64,000 nucleotides of DNA from Flavobacteriales bacterium (GCA_030584065.1 CP129489.1:3636235-3700234); one strand, 5' to 3'; counted from the first letter of the stretch, positions 34,244-43,166 are shown. Made by a program: numbers and translations. The notes: generated from the letters alone by a model not told the origin.

Positions 34244-34465
34244 CTATTGAATGACGACCCTCACAACGAAGCAGCCTGCAGCTGATTCCAACACGATACT
34301 GTAGAAACCTTGCAATGCGGAGACATCGAGTTGCTTGATCGGTCCATCCGTTTTAGAACTACTCAGGGTCTCCGACTCGGGCCCCTGCACGACCTAGCCG
34401 AACATGCCAGAAGTTCTGGTCGGAACCATCATTTGCACATCGATGTAAACAATCAGACGAACGGA
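34244..34465 (-). pseudogene. frameshifted remnant of a T9SS C-terminal sorting domain
   Basis: The roughly 400 bases between thyA and the gene at 34501 have no intact gene but hold a broken one. One minus-strand frame (about 34465 to the stop at 34359-34361) reads FWHVRLGRAGARVGDPE, the start of a type A sorting-domain core. Another frame, ending at TAG 34244-34246, continues with KQLDVSALQGFYSIVLESAA and CFVVRVVIQ, the usual last strands. Joining them needs a single frame change near 34362. No upstream cargo domain survives. GC content is about half (30 of 60 in 34261-34320), well below the neighbours. Confidence 0.65.
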
Positions 34466-34500
34466 GTTAACCACCCAGACCCTTGTCAGCGGCACGCCGT

Positions 34501-35118
34501 CTATTTACCCCCCTCTTGTGGTAAGGAAAGGAAGATGCCAATCCGCAACGACCACTCAAAAACGCTCTGGAGATCTATAGGGCCGCTGACCAGATCGGCT
34601 TGGTCCTCTCTCAAGGGTATACAGTAAGATTCTGCCAAAGAAAGGAATGGTTCAACGCCATTGAGGATGCGATACCGCAGATTGACCATAGGCCCGAGTG
34701 AGAGTCCGCGCAGATCGAACACTTGGAAGGACGACAAGTAGTGCTCGGTGTTCTGACGGTCATAGTAGCCCATTTCCACCCCCAGGTCCACATGCAGCCT
34801 AGGTCGAAGGTCCAAGGGCTTCAGGATCGCCAAGGATAGACTCCTTTCCAACACTTGGTGCCTGGTCGAGGAGAGTTCATCATCCTCAGCCCAGAGATAG
34901 GATGCTCGCAGATCAAGGTAGAGAACCTGCTCTGACATTCCGAAGCGGAAGCCTCCGCCCACACCATCGAGTGCCTTGTCCACGAAGGGCACCGGTCCTT
35001 TCAGTTCATACGCGGCGAACAGCTGCACGTCTTGGGCGGAACTCTGAGAGGTCAGTATAGCAACGCACAGGACCTGTATCACGCGCCGTATCAGCGAGCT
35101 TTTCCATCTCTGCATCAT
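34501..35118 (-). CDS. secreted beta-rich protein of unknown function in a low-GC patch
   Basis: A 205-residue protein from ATG 35118 with a signal peptide (RVIQVLCVAILTSQSSAQ). The mature part alternates hydrophobic residues as in a small outer-membrane barrel (VGGGFRFGMSEQVLYLDLRA, RPRLHVDLGVEMGYYD). The frame also opens at ATG 35190, which would put 24 unconvincing residues before the signal. Base composition and codon choice are clearly less GC-rich than in neighbouring genes, and no promoter box of the common type is obvious, pointing to acquisition. The function is unknown. Confidence 0.6.
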   Translation of the reverse strand: MMQRWKSSLIRRVIQVLCVAILTSQSSAQDVQLFAAYELKGPVPFVDKALDGVGGGFRFGMSEQVLYLDLRASYLWAEDDELSSTRHQVLERSLSLAILKPLDLRPRLHVDLGVEMGYYDRQNTEHYLSSFQVFDLRGLSLGPMVNLRYRILNGVEPFLSLAESYCIPLREDQADLVSGPIDLQSVFEWSLRIGIFLSLPQEGGK

Positions 35119-35283
35119 CTCCGGATCACAACTGAGCAACACAGCAGGCGGACGTGCCACCTGTACATTGGTTCGGTCCTCCAAGTGCATCTGGGCTAGG
35201 CATGCATCGGCTAACAGAACGGAACACCTCGGTGTGAAGTACTTCCGCGTTCGTTCACCTTCAGCCTACCATGCCACACTTCT

Positions 35284-36753
35284 TCAGAATCCCGCCCCCG
35301 CCTCCGGCGCACTACTGTTCGGGTCGGCCGCACCACGCACCCCGTTCCGCTGTGGTTTCTCGGGCGGTGGCGGCCAGTCGGGCAGGGCCTTCAGCAGCCG
35401 CTCCTTCATGCGCTCGTAGTAGCTCTTGCGGTCCACCACATAGGCGATCATGTAGCCCACCACGCTGGCGTACATGAGCTGGAAGATGGCGCTGTGGCGG
35501 TCGGTCATCTCCAGCACGAGGATGGCGCTGGTGAAGGGCGAGCGGGTGACGCCGCTGAGGAAGGCGGTCATGCCCGCGAGCACCAGCAGGTTGAATTGGC
35601 CGCGGTTGTCGGCGAGTCCGAGGGCCTCGGTGAGCCATCCGCCGATGGCGGCGCCGCTGGCCAGCGAGGGCGCGAAGATGCCGCCGGCGCCCCCCGCGGT
35701 GAAGCTGAAGAGGGAGCCGAGCACGCGTGCGCCCACATGCCGGGCGCCGGTCTGCGGGTCGTCGGCGAAGAGGTGGTCCTCCAGCAGGTGATGCCCGCTG
35801 CCGATGGCCGATGCGCCCAGCGCGTGCACCACGGTGGCGAACAGCAGGGCGCAAACCAGTGCGAAGAGGCCATTGGCCAGGGCGCCGTGCAGCCCGCGCC
35901 GGAACTTGTCGAAGGCGAGCACCGCGCGGCAGAAGAGCGCACCGGTGATGCCCGCGATGGCGGAGAGCAGCAGGATCTTGTACATGAAGCTCACGGTGGC
36001 GGGCGCCAGCTTGGGGTAGCCCAGCATGAGGTAGGGCCCCAGCAGCCATTGGGCGGTCATGCCGCTGAGTATCACCGCGGTGAGCACGGCGGTGCGGAAC
36101 TGCGCCATGTGCGTCTTGGTGAGCTCCTCCACGGCGAAGACGATGCCGCCCAGGGGGGTGTTGAAGGCGGCGCTGAGGCCCGCAGCGCCCCCGGTGATCA
36201 TCATGATGCGGCGGCTCACCTTGGGCCAGAAGGGCGGCAGCAGCCGGTGCACGGTGCGGTAGATGCTGCCGGCGATCTGCAGCGTTGGCCCTTCGCGCCC
36301 CACGGCGCCGCCGCCCGCCACCATGGCCAGGCTGCTGGCCACCTTCACCAGCAGGATGCGCAGGTTGAGGAAGCGCCCGCTGCGGTCGCGCTTCTTGTCG
36401 GTGGCCACCTCCACGGCGGCCATCAGCTGGGGGATTCCGCTGCCGCCCGCCAGCGGCGCGAAGCGGTACACCAGCCACCAGGCCAGCAGGAAGGTGACCG
36501 GGGCGGAGAGGAAGATGAGCCGGCGGTCGATGGCGAGCAGGTCGGCATTGAGTTCGCCCATGGCGTTGAAGAGCCAGGCGTAGCCCACGGCGATGAGGGC
36601 GGTGAGCACGGCCGAGATCTGGTAGGGCAGGGCCAGCAGGATGAACTCCTTGGCCCGGGTCTTCACGAGCCACTGCCGCACGCGCTCCAGCAGGGCAGAG
36701 GCGGCGGCCAGGGTGCGCTCGGAGAAGGGGCGTGGGCGCTCGCGCTGGGCCAT
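35284..36753 (-). CDS. ClC-family chloride channel/antiporter
   Basis: A 489-residue membrane protein with the three ClC selectivity motifs: GGSGIPQ, GREGPT containing the gating glutamate Glu154, and GGIFAPSLASGAAIG. The PLGGIVFAVEEL segment keeps the second glutamate pair associated with proton coupling, so Cl-/H+ exchange is more likely than a passive channel. There is no CBS domain; the C terminus is a Pro-rich tail (PDWPPPPEKPQRNG). It is monocistronic, with a TAGCTTCG box 5 bases before ATG 36753. Confidence 0.94.
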   Translation of the reverse strand: MAQRERPRPFSERTLAAASALLERVRQWLVKTRAKEFILLALPYQISAVLTALIAVGYAWLFNAMGELNADLLAIDRRLIFLSAPVTFLLAWWLVYRFAPLAGGSGIPQLMAAVEVATDKKRDRSGRFLNLRILLVKVASSLAMVAGGGAVGREGPTLQIAGSIYRTVHRLLPPFWPKVSRRIMMITGGAAGLSAAFNTPLGGIVFAVEELTKTHMAQFRTAVLTAVILSGMTAQWLLGPYLMLGYPKLAPATVSFMYKILLLSAIAGITGALFCRAVLAFDKFRRGLHGALANGLFALVCALLFATVVHALGASAIGSGHHLLEDHLFADDPQTGARHVGARVLGSLFSFTAGGAGGIFAPSLASGAAIGGWLTEALGLADNRGQFNLLVLAGMTAFLSGVTRSPFTSAILVLEMTDRHSAIFQLMYASVVGYMIAYVVDRKSYYERMKERLLKALPDWPPPPEKPQRNGVRGAADPNSSAPEAGAGF

Positions 36754-36758
36754 GGCGG

Positions 36759-36766
36759 CGAAGCTA
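36759..36766 (-). promoter_or_regulatory. candidate -7 promoter box of the ClC gene
   Basis: TAGCTTCG on the minus strand, 5 bases before ATG 36753. Confidence 0.5.
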
Positions 36767-36894
36767 GCCGGTGCTGCGCCGCGGAGGGCCGGGGCGTGGG
36801 CGGGTTGCCAACAGCGCGGCGCGGAAAGGGGGCCGGCCAGGAATGCAAGTCGGCCCGCTGCAATCGGCCGGGGCCCGGCTGAAGGCCGGCCGCG

Positions 36895-38532
36895 TTAACG
36901 TTCCTCGCCGAGCCGGGCCAGGTCGATGACGGTGAAGCGGTACTGCGTGCCCCGGTCGTAGCTCTTCACAAGCGCGCGCGAACCGCCCCATTCCAGGAGC
37001 GTGCCTTGCGGGCAGGGCACGAATCCGTCTTCCATCATCAGGGCCGTGCCTTCGCGCTCCACGGCACCGGTGCGCGCATCGAGGAAGGCGGCCTTGAGCA
37101 CCTGGGGCTCGGCGGGCCGCAGGTCCTTCTGCCCGGCCGCTTCGCCACCGGCGCGCAGGATGGCCTCATAGCCCTTGGGCGTGTGCCCGTGCAGCAGCAG
37201 CAGGCGCCCTTCCATGGGCACGGCCACGCAGCCGTCGTAGGCCTGGCCGGCGGTGGTCATCAGGGCACGGTCAATGGTGCGCTGCCAGCCGATGCTGTCG
37301 TTGGGCTGGACCTGGCTCACGCGCACGGCTCCCCCGAGGCGGCGCATGGCCACCGCATCGCCCATGGGCAGCATGAAGTCGTGCTGCAGGAAGGTCTCCA
37401 CCACCAGCAGCCCGCCATCGGGCCCGGGCAGCAGGTCCACCACTTCGTCGGCCACCTTGGCGGTGCGCGCCGGCGGCTTGCGCGGGTCGGCCGTGGGGTC
37501 GCCGAAGGCCATGAGGCGCGCCTTGCGGATGCTCGGGAGGCGCTGCGCGGTGATGGGGGCGGGCTTCAGCTTGGGGTCGGCGGGGTCGAAGGTGATCGCC
37601 AGGCCGGGTTGGCCGGTGAGCGCACCATAGCGCAGCGCCAGCGCGAGCCGCCCATCGCTGCGGGGCAGCAGGCGCGCACTGGCTACGAAGTCCTTTTCCA
37701 GCAGGATGTCGCTCACGGCCTTGCCGTCCTCGGTGAGGGTGGTGAGGTGAAGCTCGTGGCAGTTCTTGTCGCCGAGCTGCTCCTCGCTCTTGCACTGGTA
37801 CACGTAGGTGAGCAGGCGCACGGTGCCGTCGTCCTCCACGGCGATCTGGTGGATGCTGCTCTTGGCGTCCTCGTAGGGCAGCTCGGCGGCCGCCTGCCAG
37901 AGCACGGTGAGCTCGCGGTCGAGCCAGGCCAGCGCGATGCGCTTGCCGCCCTTGGTGCTGTGCGTGAAGTGGTTGAGCAGGTAGTGCTGCCCGTCGGGGG
38001 CGGGAATGAGGCGCTCGCGCTGGGCATAGGCCAGGCCGCGGGTGAAGAGGATGGGGTCGGGGAGCGGCCGCGCCGCCATGGTATTCGCCGGGTCGTTGGC
38101 GTAGGGGATGTCGCATGCAGCCAGCCGCCGGAATCCGGTGAGCGACAGCGCGCTTCCGGCGCTGACCTCGGCGATGCCGAATTCGCTGCCCTTCTTGGTG
38201 GCGCTCACCAGCAGCACGCGCATGCGCGCACCGTCCATCACGGGCGTGACGGCGGTCCATTTGAGGCCATCGAGCAGCACGTCCTTCAGGGTGAGCTCCT
38301 CGGCGGGCTGCAGCAGCGCATCCAGGCGAATGGCCTTCGGGGTGATGCCCTCCTCCACGTAGAGCAGGTGGCGCCCATCGGCCGCGAAGGCGCCATCCAC
38401 CACGGTGAGCAGGTCGCCCGTGGCGCCCTTCATGCTGCGTGCGAAGGGCTTGCCGTGCTGCACCACCGTGGGCTGGGCGCTAAGGGCGATGGAGCAGAGG
38501 ACCAGCGCGGCAGTGTGCGGGAGGCGTCGCAT
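36895..38532 (-). CDS. large secreted protein of unknown function, possibly propeller-like
   Basis: A 545-residue exported protein with signal peptide MRRLPHTAALVLCSIALSAQ. The body is a succession of beta strands with repeated (D)G-(R/K)-hydrophobic turns, such as GAFAADGRHLLYVEEG and VEDDGTVRLLTYVY, suggesting a beta-propeller. There is no T9SS tail and no catalytic motif that I recognise. The start ATG 38532 is the only one in front of the signal and is preceded by a TACTTTCA box. It is divergent from the MBOAT gene with about 150 bases between starts. Confidence 0.7.
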   Translation of the reverse strand: MRRLPHTAALVLCSIALSAQPTVVQHGKPFARSMKGATGDLLTVVDGAFAADGRHLLYVEEGITPKAIRLDALLQPAEELTLKDVLLDGLKWTAVTPVMDGARMRVLLVSATKKGSEFGIAEVSAGSALSLTGFRRLAACDIPYANDPANTMAARPLPDPILFTRGLAYAQRERLIPAPDGQHYLLNHFTHSTKGGKRIALAWLDRELTVLWQAAAELPYEDAKSSIHQIAVEDDGTVRLLTYVYQCKSEEQLGDKNCHELHLTTLTEDGKAVSDILLEKDFVASARLLPRSDGRLALALRYGALTGQPGLAITFDPADPKLKPAPITAQRLPSIRKARLMAFGDPTADPRKPPARTAKVADEVVDLLPGPDGGLLVVETFLQHDFMLPMGDAVAMRRLGGAVRVSQVQPNDSIGWQRTIDRALMTTAGQAYDGCVAVPMEGRLLLLHGHTPKGYEAILRAGGEAAGQKDLRPAEPQVLKAAFLDARTGAVEREGTALMMEDGFVPCPQGTLLEWGGSRALVKSYDRGTQYRFTVIDLARLGEER

Positions 38533-38551
38533 GCGGAGGGTGTTGGCGGGC

Positions 38552-38559
38552 TGAAAGTA
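38552..38559 (-). promoter_or_regulatory. candidate -7 promoter box of the 545-residue secreted protein
   Basis: TACTTTCA on the minus strand, 19 bases before ATG 38532. Confidence 0.4.
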
Positions 38560-38650
38560 GCGCCCATGGCGATCCTCGCGCCGTTGCCTGTGAACACCGG
38601 CCTGTGCACCATCGCGCCGGTCGCAAGGGGCGGCGCCCCCGGTGCCCCGG

Positions 38651-38658
38651 TAGCTTCG
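38651..38658 (+). promoter_or_regulatory. candidate -7 promoter box of the MBOAT operon
   Basis: TAGCTTCG, 22 bases before ATG 38681. Confidence 0.5.
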
Positions 38659-38680
38659 CCGCACCCCGCACGCAGGAAGC

Positions 38681-40150
38681 ATGCTCTTCAACTCGCTCGA
38701 CTTCCTGGTCTTCTTCCCGGTCGTCACGGGGCTGTTCTTCCTGCTGCCGCCCAATCGCCGGTGGGTCCTGCTGCTGATCGCCAGCTACTGGTTCTACATG
38801 AGCTGGCGGCCCGAGTATGCGCTGCTCATCGCCTTCAGCACGCTGGTCGACTACTTCTGCTCCTACCGCATGTCGGAGCTGCCGGACAAGCGGGCACGGC
38901 GCCCCTACCTCTGGCTGAGCATGACCACCAACCTGGGCCTGCTCATCTTCTACAAGTACCTGGGCTTCTTCGTGGCCTCGGCGGGGTCCGTGGCGCAGGC
39001 GGTGGGCATCGACTGGCAGGCCCCGGTGCTCGACATCCTGCTCCCCGTGGGCATCAGCTTCTACACCTTCCAGACCATGAGCTACACGATCGACGTGTAC
39101 CAGGGGGTGGTGAAGCCGGAGCGCCATGCGGGGATCTTCGCGGTGTTCGTGGCCTTCTTCCCGCAGCTCGTGGCGGGCCCCATCGAGCGCGCGGGCTCGC
39201 TGCTGCCGCAGTTCCGCCAGGTGCAGGTGTTCGATGCGGCGCGGGTGGCCACCGGGCTGCGCCTGATGGCCTGGGGCATGTTCAAGAAGGTGGTGATCGC
39301 AGACCGCGTGGCCGTGGCCGTCAACCATGTGTACGGCTCGCCGCACGATTTCCCCGGTCCCGTCCTGGCCCTCGCCACGGTGCTGTTCGCGATCCAGATC
39401 TACTGCGACTTCAGCGGCTACAGCGACATCGCCATCGGCACGGCGCGGGTGCTCGGCTTCTCGCTCATGCTCAACTTCCGGCAGCCCTACCATGCAGCCA
39501 GCATCAGCGAGTTCTGGAAGCGCTGGCACATCAGCCTCAGCACCTGGTTCCGCGATTACCTCTACATCCCATTGGGCGGCAACCGCACGGTGAAGTGGCG
39601 CTGGTACTACAACCTCTTCATCACCTTCCTGGTGAGCGGCCTCTGGCACGGCGCCAACTGGACCTTCGTGGCCTGGGGTGCGCTGCATGGCGCCTACCTG
39701 GTGCTGGCCATCGTCTTCGCCCCGCTGCGCGACCGGTTGGCTGCGGCGTCTGGCCTGGCCCGGCTGCCCCGCCTGTCGCATGGGCTCAATGTGGCGTGGA
39801 CCATCCTGCTCGTGCTCGTGGGCTGGGTCTTCTTCCGCGCCGCGGACATCGGCGATGCGATGCACATCGTGCAGGCGTCCTTCACCGGGCATGCGGCCTG
39901 GCTCGATCCCGCGCAGGCCAAGGCCATGGTGCAGGCGCTCGGGCTCGGTGCCACGGAGCTCGGCATCGCGTTCGCGGCCATCGTGTTCATGGAGGCCGTC
40001 CACCTGGTGCAGGCGCGCTGGGGCGCCGCGGCCTTCCTGGCCCGCATGCCGGCCCCTGCGCGGTGGGCGGTGTACGTGGGGCTCGTGGGGGCCATCATCT
40101 ACTACGGCGCCTACCACGGCGGCGGCCAGTTCATCTACTTCCAGTTCTGA
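38681..40150 (+). CDS. MBOAT family membrane O-acyltransferase (AlgI-like)
   Basis: A 489-residue multi-helix protein of the AlgI/DltB type. The signatures are FFPQLVAGPIERAGSLLPQF, the IQIYCDFSGYSDIAIGTARV block, WKRWHISLSTWFRDYLYIPLG (family core, here split as WKRWHISLSTW and FRDYLYIPLG), and the catalytic His323 in SGLWHGANWTF. AlgI-like proteins pass acyl groups across the inner membrane to a periplasmic transferase that modifies a surface polysaccharide or glycolipid. The next gene, 3 bases downstream, encodes a membrane-anchored SGNH-like protein that would be that partner. No polysaccharide synthesis genes are adjacent, so the substrate is unknown. Confidence 0.92.
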   Translation: MLFNSLDFLVFFPVVTGLFFLLPPNRRWVLLLIASYWFYMSWRPEYALLIAFSTLVDYFCSYRMSELPDKRARRPYLWLSMTTNLGLLIFYKYLGFFVASAGSVAQAVGIDWQAPVLDILLPVGISFYTFQTMSYTIDVYQGVVKPERHAGIFAVFVAFFPQLVAGPIERAGSLLPQFRQVQVFDAARVATGLRLMAWGMFKKVVIADRVAVAVNHVYGSPHDFPGPVLALATVLFAIQIYCDFSGYSDIAIGTARVLGFSLMLNFRQPYHAASISEFWKRWHISLSTWFRDYLYIPLGGNRTVKWRWYYNLFITFLVSGLWHGANWTFVAWGALHGAYLVLAIVFAPLRDRLAAASGLARLPRLSHGLNVAWTILLVLVGWVFFRAADIGDAMHIVQASFTGHAAWLDPAQAKAMVQALGLGATELGIAFAAIVFMEAVHLVQARWGAAAFLARMPAPARWAVYVGLVGAIIYYGAYHGGGQFIYFQF

Positions 40151-40153
40151 GCC

Positions 40154-41098
40154 ATGCACCGCCTCCTCCGCTGGATCCTGCTTGTGGCGCTGCCCTTCGT
40201 GCTGCTGATGGGCGGCGTGGCGTGGATCGACCCGTTCAACTACTTCGACGGCCCGGGCCCCGTGCCGCTGGAGACGCGCCGCGCCAACCTGCGGCACAGC
40301 GGTGCCACCATGCCGCACTACACGCTCACGTGGAAGCTCATCGAGTACCGCCGCGCGCCGGTGGCCGACATCATCATCGGCGATTCGCGCCTCACGCGGT
40401 TCGATGCCGGGCTGGTATCGTCCATCACCGGCCGGCCGCTCTACAACTTCGGCGTGCCCGGCGGCAACACCCCCAGCATGCTCCGGACCTTCTGGTACGC
40501 GGACAGCCTGGCGAAGCTGGAGACGGTGTACCTGCAGACCGGCTTCCGCAACTGGAGCGCCGCGCAGGACTATGACATCTGGGAGGGCCCGGCATGGGCC
40601 GCGTCGAGCGCCGTGCGCTACCTCACGGACCGGGACGTGCTGGGGAAGGCCTGGCTGGACGCGCGGGCGCATTGGGGCGGCGTGCAGGCCGAGGGGATCG
40701 CCGATGACCAATGGGCCAAGGTGATCAGTAACGAACGGGCCGTGCTGGAGCAGTATGCCCCGGCGCCGCATTTCGCAACGGAGCTGCGCCGCGTGGCCGA
40801 ACGGTGCAGGGAGCGCGGCATACGCCTGGTGATCATCGACCTGCCGGTGCACGACGAGGTGCATCGGATGGAGGAGGCGTTGGGCCTCGGCGCTGGGATA
40901 GCCGCGTACAAGGAGCTCATGCGCTCCACCGCGGCCTATTGCGACTTCGCCGGGCCAAGCGCGATCACCGCCGACCGCGCCCAGTACATCGATGCGCTGC
41001 ACACCAGCAAGGCGCTGCTCGATGGCGTGATCCGCGAGATCTGGCAGGGGCCGGCGGTGAACGGCACGGTGAGCGATGGGCCCGTGGCCGGCCGCTGA
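40154..41098 (+). CDS. membrane-anchored SGNH-like protein, probable partner of the MBOAT
   Basis: A 314-residue protein with one N-terminal membrane helix (LLRWILLVALPFVLLMGGVA) and a periplasmic domain. It contains an SGNH block I-like GDSR (residues 76-79, Ser78) and a C-terminal D-x-x-H (Asp280, His283, in YIDALHTSKAL), the arrangement of AlgX/AlgJ- and DltD-type acyl-transfer partners. The functional link to the MBOAT rests on adjacency and family precedent. Its stop abuts the stop of the convergent nupC with no bases between. Confidence 0.78.
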   Translation: MHRLLRWILLVALPFVLLMGGVAWIDPFNYFDGPGPVPLETRRANLRHSGATMPHYTLTWKLIEYRRAPVADIIIGDSRLTRFDAGLVSSITGRPLYNFGVPGGNTPSMLRTFWYADSLAKLETVYLQTGFRNWSAAQDYDIWEGPAWAASSAVRYLTDRDVLGKAWLDARAHWGGVQAEGIADDQWAKVISNERAVLEQYAPAPHFATELRRVAERCRERGIRLVIIDLPVHDEVHRMEEALGLGAGIAAYKELMRSTAAYCDFAGPSAITADRAQYIDALHTSKALLDGVIREIWQGPAVNGTVSDGPVAGR

Positions 41099-42481
41099 TC
41101 ACACCAGCATGCCCACGATCGTGGCGCTCAGCAGCGAGGCGAGCGTCCCGCCCAGCAGCGCGCGCAGCCCGAACTCGCTGAGCCATTGCCGGCGGCTGGG
41201 AGCCAATGAGCCGATGCCGCCGATCTGGATGCCGATGCTGGCGAAGTTGGCGAAGCCGCACAGCATGTAGGTGGCCATGACGATGCTGCGCTGATGGGCG
41301 AAGGCGCCGCTCGCTTTCAGTGAGGCCAGGCTCTCGTAGCCCACGAATTCGCTGGCGATGATCTTCTCGCCCACGAGCCGGCCGGTGAGGGTGATGTCCT
41401 CCCCCGCCACGCCGATCAGCCACATGATGGGCGCGAAGAGGTAGCCCAGGATGAACTCCAGCGAGAGCTGGGAGAAATTGCCGCCGGAGACCTGCGCCAC
41501 CCATGGGTTCAGCCCCGTCACCTGGCCGAGCTTCTGGAAGCCGTAGTTGGCCATGGCGATGAAGGCGAAGAAGACCAGGAGCATGGCGCCCACGTTGGCG
41601 GCGAGCTTCAGCCCTTCGGTGGTGCCGTTGCTCATGGCATCGAGCAGGTTGGTGCCCACGCGCTCCATGCTCACCTCCATGCGGCTCTCGATGGGCTCGG
41701 TCTGCGGGAAGAGCACCTTGGCCACCACCACCGCGCCCGGCGCGGCCATCACGCTGGCGGTGAGCAGGTGCTTGGCGAAGAAGAGCCGCTGCACGGGGTC
41801 ATCGCCGCCCAGGAATCCCACATAGGCCGCCAGCACGCCGCCCGCCACGGTGGCCATGCCGGCCGTCATCACCAGGAAGATCTCCGAGCGGTTCATCTTG
41901 TCCAGGTAGGCTTTCACCATCAGCGGGGCCTCCGTCTGGCCCAGGAAGATGTTGCCGGCGGTGCTCAGGCTCTCGGCGCCGCTCAGGCGCATGGTGCGGT
42001 TCAGGGCCCAGGCCAGGGCATACACCACCTTCTGGATGATGCCGAGGTAGAAGAGCACGCTGGTGAGCGCGCTGAAGAAGATGATGGTGGGGAGGATCTG
42101 AAGGGCGAAGATGAAGCCGAAGCTCTTCACATCGAGGAGGCTGCGGAACAGGAACTCGCTGCCCGACTTGGTGAAGTCGAGCACCTTCACGAACATCTTG
42201 CCCACCACCTCGAACAGCCACTGCGCCGGCGGCACATAGAGGATGAGCAGTGCCATGGCCAGTTGGAAAGCGAGGCCGATGCCCACCACCCTCCAATCGA
42301 CCTGCCTGCGCTTGGCGCTGAACAGCCAGGCGATGGCGGTGATCACCGCCATGCCCAGCAGCCCCCGCACGATGGAGAGCCCCGACGGACCGGTGAGCGG
42401 CGCCGGAGCGCCCTGCGCCATGGCCGGTGCGGCGATGTGGATGAGCGCGAGGAGCGCGAGCAAGCGGAGCGGCTTGGCCAT
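41099..42481 (-). CDS. nupC: concentrative nucleoside transporter (NupC/CNT family)
   Basis: A 460-residue ion-coupled nucleoside importer. An N-terminal signal-like helix (LLALLALIHIAAPAMA) precedes the CNT core: LQILPTIIFFSALTSVLFYL, LGQTEAPLMVKAYLDKM and the C-terminal NFASIGIQIGGIGSLAPSR. These correspond to the nucleoside-binding HP1/TM4 and TM7 regions. It supplies nucleosides for salvage, consistent with the deoxynucleoside kinases in this window. A CATCTTCG box (42501-42508) precedes ATG 42481 by 19 bases. Confidence 0.93.
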   Translation of the reverse strand: MAKPLRLLALLALIHIAAPAMAQGAPAPLTGPSGLSIVRGLLGMAVITAIAWLFSAKRRQVDWRVVGIGLAFQLAMALLILYVPPAQWLFEVVGKMFVKVLDFTKSGSEFLFRSLLDVKSFGFIFALQILPTIIFFSALTSVLFYLGIIQKVVYALAWALNRTMRLSGAESLSTAGNIFLGQTEAPLMVKAYLDKMNRSEIFLVMTAGMATVAGGVLAAYVGFLGGDDPVQRLFFAKHLLTASVMAAPGAVVVAKVLFPQTEPIESRMEVSMERVGTNLLDAMSNGTTEGLKLAANVGAMLLVFFAFIAMANYGFQKLGQVTGLNPWVAQVSGGNFSQLSLEFILGYLFAPIMWLIGVAGEDITLTGRLVGEKIIASEFVGYESLASLKASGAFAHQRSIVMATYMLCGFANFASIGIQIGGIGSLAPSRRQWLSEFGLRALLGGTLASLLSATIVGMLV

Positions 42482-42500
42482 GCGGTGGGGGTGTGGGTAG

Positions 42501-42508
42501 CGAAGATG
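42501..42508 (-). promoter_or_regulatory. candidate -7 promoter box of nupC
   Basis: CATCTTCG on the minus strand, one mismatch at the first base of TAnnTTYG, 19 bases before ATG 42481. Confidence 0.3.
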
Positions 42509-42557
42509 CGGTTTCTCGCCGTTGCGGCGCGGCCCGCCGCCGCAGGCACCGTCGGCG

Positions 42558-43148
42558 CTAATTCGTCTGCTCGCGCCGCTTGATCTCGTCGCGCAGCTTG
42601 CTGGCGCGCTCATAATCCTCGTTCTCGAGGGCCTCCTCCAGCATGCCGCGGAGCTCATCGATGCTCGCGCTGGTCACCGTCTTCTTCTCGCGGCCCTTGC
42701 GCTCCTGGCCGCCCTCGCCCTCCTTCTCTTCCTCGCCTTCCTCCACCTTCAGGCCGGCAGCGCTGAGGATGGGCTCGAAGGTGTAGATGGGGCAGTCGAA
42801 GCGCAGGGCCAGAGCGATGGCATCGCTGCTGCGCGCGTCGATCTCCACCTCGCGCGCGTCCTGCTCCACCACCAGCTTGGCGTGGAAGATGCCCTCCACC
42901 AGGTCGCTGATGATCACCTCCTTCAGGTTGAAGCCGAGGGTGTCGGCCACGTTCTTGAACAGGTCGTGCGTGAGCGGCCGGGCCGGCTTGATGTTCTCCA
43001 CCTGGATGGCGATGGCCTGGGCTTCCACGCCCCCGATGATGATGGGAAGGCGGCGCTCGCCGAGCACCTCGGAGAGGATGAGGGCATAGGCCCCCGCGTG
43101 CGTGTGGCTGTACGTGATGCGGAGGAACCGCAGCTCGACCTTGTCCAT
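42558..43148 (-). CDS. bifunctional nuclease (BFN/DUF151) domain protein with C-terminal UVR motif
   Basis: A 196-residue protein. Residues 1-130 are the BFN domain (ALILSEVLGERRLPIIIGGV, EAQAIAI and DARSSDAIALALRF). A charged linker rich in Glu and Lys follows and the C terminus is a UVR motif (LRGMLEEALENEDYERASKL, RDEIKRRE), the helical hairpin by which UvrB and Clp proteins interact. The fusion is common in Bacteroidota; the nuclease activity assigned to the family comes from plant homologues and is not certain in bacteria. The start ATG 43148 follows a TACCTTCA box. Confidence 0.9.
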   Translation of the reverse strand: MDKVELRFLRITYSHTHAGAYALILSEVLGERRLPIIIGGVEAQAIAIQVENIKPARPLTHDLFKNVADTLGFNLKEVIISDLVEGIFHAKLVVEQDAREVEIDARSSDAIALALRFDCPIYTFEPILSAAGLKVEEGEEEKEGEGGQERKGREKKTVTSASIDELRGMLEEALENEDYERASKLRDEIKRREQTN

Positions 43149-43166
43149 CCTCTTCCGTGCGGGCCG

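Noticed and set aside
34310-34627. Plus-strand open frame of 105 codons in the low-GC patch
   Set aside because: It overlaps the sorting-domain remnant and the 3' end of the secreted-protein gene on the other strand, and the translation has no signal or recognisable motif.
37006-40575. A plus-strand open frame of nearly 1190 codons across the secreted-protein and MBOAT genes
   Set aside because: It runs antisense to one convincing gene and out of frame with another, with a His/Gly/Arg-heavy composition typical of shadow frames in GC-rich DNA.
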